Below, one piece after another: positions 61,991-64,000 of a stretch of 64,000 nt of DNA. The notes beneath the pieces were generated by a model. The model saw only the letters and a program-made list of their open reading frames with translations. It ran no database searches and was not told where the DNA came from. This DNA is from Pseudorhodoplanes sp. (GTDB lineage: Bacteria > Pseudomonadota > Alphaproteobacteria > Rhizobiales > Xanthobacteraceae). The DNA is taken from positions 1,132,332 through 1,196,331 of the forward strand of contig JAVSMS010000001.1 of assembly GCA_032027085.1 (NCBI GenBank). Reading direction: 5' to 3'. The position numbers and the translations under genes were made by a program. Numbering within the stretch: position 1 is the stretch's first letter; the number at the start of each line of letters is the position of its first letter.

Positions 61991-62548
61991 ATGAAAACCT
62001 ACACCAAACGCGACTTTCCGGTCTCCGACATCCGGCGCTATCTCGAGCCGGGGCCGGTCGTGCTGGTCTCCTCACATCACAACGACAGAGCCAACATCAT
62101 GACCATGGGTTGGCACACGGTGATGGAATTCACGCCCTCGCTGGTCGGCTGCATCATCGCCAGCGGCAATCACAGCCATGACATGATCCGCAGGAGCGGC
62201 GCCTGCGTGATCAACGTGCCGACCATGGACCTGGCGAAGACGGTCGCGGATATCGGCAATTGTTCCGGCGCGGACACCGACAAATTCACGAGGTTCAGGC
62301 TCACGCCGGTGAAGGCGACGCATGTGAAGGCGCCGCTGATTGCGGAATGCCCGGTCAGCCTGGAATGCGAGCTCGCCGATGACAGGCTCGTCGCCCAATA
62401 CAACTTCTTCATCTTCGAGGTGGTAAAGGCGCACGCGGCCAGGTCGCCGAAATATCCGCGCACCATCCACTATCAGGGCGGCGGACAATTCATGGTGGCG
62501 GGACGCGAGATGAGCCTGCGCAATCGCTTCCGGCCGGAGATGCTGTGA
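61991..62548 (+). CDS. Flavin reductase-like (split-barrel) protein
   Basis: 185 residues of the flavin reductase-like FMN-binding split barrel. The pattern PGPVVLVSSHHNDRANIM (about 20-37), SGNHSHDMIRRSG (about 58-70) with a conserved serine/histidine turn and CVINVPTM (about 72-79) is typical. The cofactor FMN and an NAD(P)H link are inferred; the partner monooxygenase, if any, is not nearby. I start at the ATG at 61991 (MKTYTKRDFPVSD); the longer reading from 61949 runs through intergenic sequence. Confidence 0.82.
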   Translation: MKTYTKRDFPVSDIRRYLEPGPVVLVSSHHNDRANIMTMGWHTVMEFTPSLVGCIIASGNHSHDMIRRSGACVINVPTMDLAKTVADIGNCSGADTDKFTRFRLTPVKATHVKAPLIAECPVSLECELADDRLVAQYNFFIFEVVKAHAARSPKYPRTIHYQGGGQFMVAGREMSLRNRFRPEML

Positions 62549-62727
62549 ACCCCGTGCCATCCCTGTCGCGGCCGTCCGCGTTCTGGTGCGTCGCACCTAT
62601 CATGGATCAGCGCGGCATGGCGCATGCACGGGCGCGCAATTTCACGACAGGCGTTGACTAACGTTAAGCCGGGCGTCCGCCGTGCGGTGATATTATTTGC
62701 CCGCAACCGATTCGCCGGGACGGCACA

Positions 62728-63966
62728 ATGGATATTGCAACCCCCGAACGGCAGAAGCGCCCGCTCGTCGATCAGGACGTGCCGTTTTCCTTTGCAGAAC
62801 TGTTCTTTTCCAGAACCAATCCCAAAGGCGTCATCCGCTCGGGAAACGGCGTGTTCCAAAGGATCAGCATGTATCCGTGGAACGAACTGATCGGCAAGCC
62901 CCACAACATCATCCGCCACCCAGACATGCCGCGCACCGTGTTCTGGCTGCTCTGGGACACGATCAAGAAGGGCGAGCCGATCGGCGCCTATGTGAAGAAC
63001 CGGGCGAAGGATGGCCGCTATTACTGGGTGTTCGCCATCGTCACCCCGATCGAGGATGGCTATTTGTCGGTCCGGCTCAAGCCGAGCGCTCTGTTGTCCG
63101 TCATCGAGGCCGAATACAGGGCGCTCGCCGCCACAATGGCGCAAGACAGGCTTGAGCCCAGGGACGGCGTACCCATCCTGCTGCAGCGGCTGGCGGCACT
63201 TGGCTTTACCGATTACGCGGCCTTCATGGCGACCGCGCTGAGCAAGGAAATGACCGCGCGCGACCGGCAGCTCGGCCGCCCAGGCGATCGCACGCTCGCG
63301 CTGTTCGACAGTCTGGTGGAGCAGGCGACATCGCTGCTCGTTCGGGCGGATGCGATATTCGCAGCCTATACAAAAATCAGGCTCGTGCCGCTCAATCTCA
63401 CCGTCCGCGCCAAGCATCTCGGCGCAGGCGGCGCCACCATCGGCGTGATCTCGAACGACTACAACGCCATTTCCGCCGAGATCAAGGCCAGCATGGATCG
63501 TTTCGTGGCGTCGGCGCGGCAATTGCTGCGGGCCATCAGTGAAGGGCAGTTCCTGATCTGCGTCGCCAAGGTGCAGCAGGAAGTCGCCGAGTATTTTCGC
63601 GCCGAAGACAATGTCGGTGAACTCGATCGTGACCGCGAAATGGCGCTGCTGCTGCAGCAGCAATCCGCCTATCAGGCCAAGGCGGTCGCCGGATTGCGGG
63701 CCATCATGGCGCAGGCGGCAAGCTTCCAGCAGGATTGCGCGGAGATGAAGCGCCTCGCGACCGGCCTGGAAGTGACACGCATCATGGGCAAGATGGAAAG
63801 CTCACGCCTGCTCGCCAAGGATGGGCTGAACGAGCTGATCGACGAGCTCGGCGCCTTTCAGAGCGCGATCGCCGACGGGCTGAAGGACATCGACGCCGCA
63901 AACCGGAGCATCCAGCAGAACGCCCGCAGGATGATCTCGGCAGGATCAGGAGATTTGCAGCCGTAA
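62728..63966 (+). CDS. Aer-like PAS protein with degenerate chemoreceptor tip
   Basis: 412 residues without a membrane helix. An N-terminal PAS domain (about 20-115) reads NPKGVIRSGNGVF, WNELIGKPHNIIRHPDMP and NRAKDGRYYWVFAIVTP, the Aer type that binds FAD or senses energy. A helical C-terminus (about 185-405) holds L219-VPLNLTVRAKHLGAGGATIGV-I241, which lines up without gaps with the chemoreceptor tip L-L-A-L-N ... A-R-A-G-E-x-G-x-G-F-A-V-V, but the glutamates are lost. It may signal through another partner than CheA. The ATG at 62728 has no strong ribosome site. Confidence 0.78.
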   Translation: MDIATPERQKRPLVDQDVPFSFAELFFSRTNPKGVIRSGNGVFQRISMYPWNELIGKPHNIIRHPDMPRTVFWLLWDTIKKGEPIGAYVKNRAKDGRYYWVFAIVTPIEDGYLSVRLKPSALLSVIEAEYRALAATMAQDRLEPRDGVPILLQRLAALGFTDYAAFMATALSKEMTARDRQLGRPGDRTLALFDSLVEQATSLLVRADAIFAAYTKIRLVPLNLTVRAKHLGAGGATIGVISNDYNAISAEIKASMDRFVASARQLLRAISEGQFLICVAKVQQEVAEYFRAEDNVGELDRDREMALLLQQQSAYQAKAVAGLRAIMAQAASFQQDCAEMKRLATGLEVTRIMGKMESSRLLAKDGLNELIDELGAFQSAIADGLKDIDAANRSIQQNARRMISAGSGDLQP

Positions 63967-64000
63967 CGCCGCTAGCGTCGGCATGCGTTGCGTCCGCTTG

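Noticed and set aside
62655-62675. CtrA box upstream of the Aer-like gene (TAACGTTAAG region)
   Set aside because: The half-sites are not TTAA-N7-TTAA: spacing or one half-site fails on both strands.

Overview
The window is GC-rich, densely packed alphaproteobacterial chromosome. The gene content points to Hyphomicrobiales (Rhizobiales), closest in style to Bradyrhizobium/Rhodopseudomonas/Xanthobacteraceae. The clues are the aa3 oxidase order coxB-coxA-ctaB-coxF-ctaG-coxC-DUF983-SURF1 followed by thrC and an M16 peptidase, a split b/b' F0 operon, an ALAS-type hemA, a plant-type glutamate-cysteine ligase, HWE/HisKA_2 kinases, a CtrA-type box and FixK/FNR-type boxes. Genus and species cannot be fixed from sequence reading alone. 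I see no insertion sequence, prophage, CRISPR array or rRNA operon.

Layout. 1-2.5 kb: lptC (cut by the window edge), rnd and a PAS-HisKA_2 kinase. 2.7-10.4 kb: tRNA-Leu(CAG) with a clear promoter, an NDUFA9-like protein, uppP, a GST-queG pair, an HWE kinase and a murA operon. 10.6-15.3 kb: tRNA-Thr(GGT), a DedA protein, a soluble chemoreceptor behind a CtrA-type promoter, two overlapping c-type cytochrome genes, a 27-residue membrane miniprotein and hemA. FNR/FixK-type boxes lie before the cytochromes and hemA. 15.3-27.6 kb: AbrB-like membrane protein, amidohydrolase, gshA, ybaK-like gene, LysR/DUF1127 pair, a membrane glycosyltransferase, a double-PAN protein with DUF6152/DUF6644 partners, tldD, marC and an IalB-like gene. 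27.6-38.9 kb: the aa3 oxidase operon (ending at an intrinsic terminator after coxC), DUF983-SURF1, thrC-M16, an acetyltransferase and a lipoprotein. 39-42.4 kb: HAD hydrolase and the F0 operon atpI-B-E-F'-F. 42.7-48.1 kb: a secreted coiled-coil protein, yjbQ-type gene, and a LuxR-type regulator convergent with a 1165-residue SLC5-type hybrid kinase (a CrbR/CrbS-like pair). 48.2-56.7 kb: mscL, aminotransferase, a fatty-acid beta-oxidation pair, an ABC-F ATPase and a TIGR03862-like flavoprotein. 56.9-64 kb: a DUF1624 protein coupled to a secreted lysozyme-like candidate, an APC permease, three very small proteins, a CBS protein, a flavin reductase-like protein and a PAS protein with a degenerate chemoreceptor tip.

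Most of the window is core metabolism: respiration (coxBAC with CtaB/CtaG/SURF1 assembly factors, F0 sector, heme synthesis), cell envelope (murA, uppP, lptC) and redox (gshA, GST). The accessory interest lies in the sensory and regulatory layer: three histidine kinases, two chemoreceptor-like proteins, the oxygen-control boxes, and several palindromic repeat families between genes. I found no single spectacular new system. The best leads are the MCP/cytochrome/miniprotein/hemA block at 11.3-15.2 kb, the lysozyme-like candidate at 57.6 kb and the Aer-like protein at 62.7 kb.
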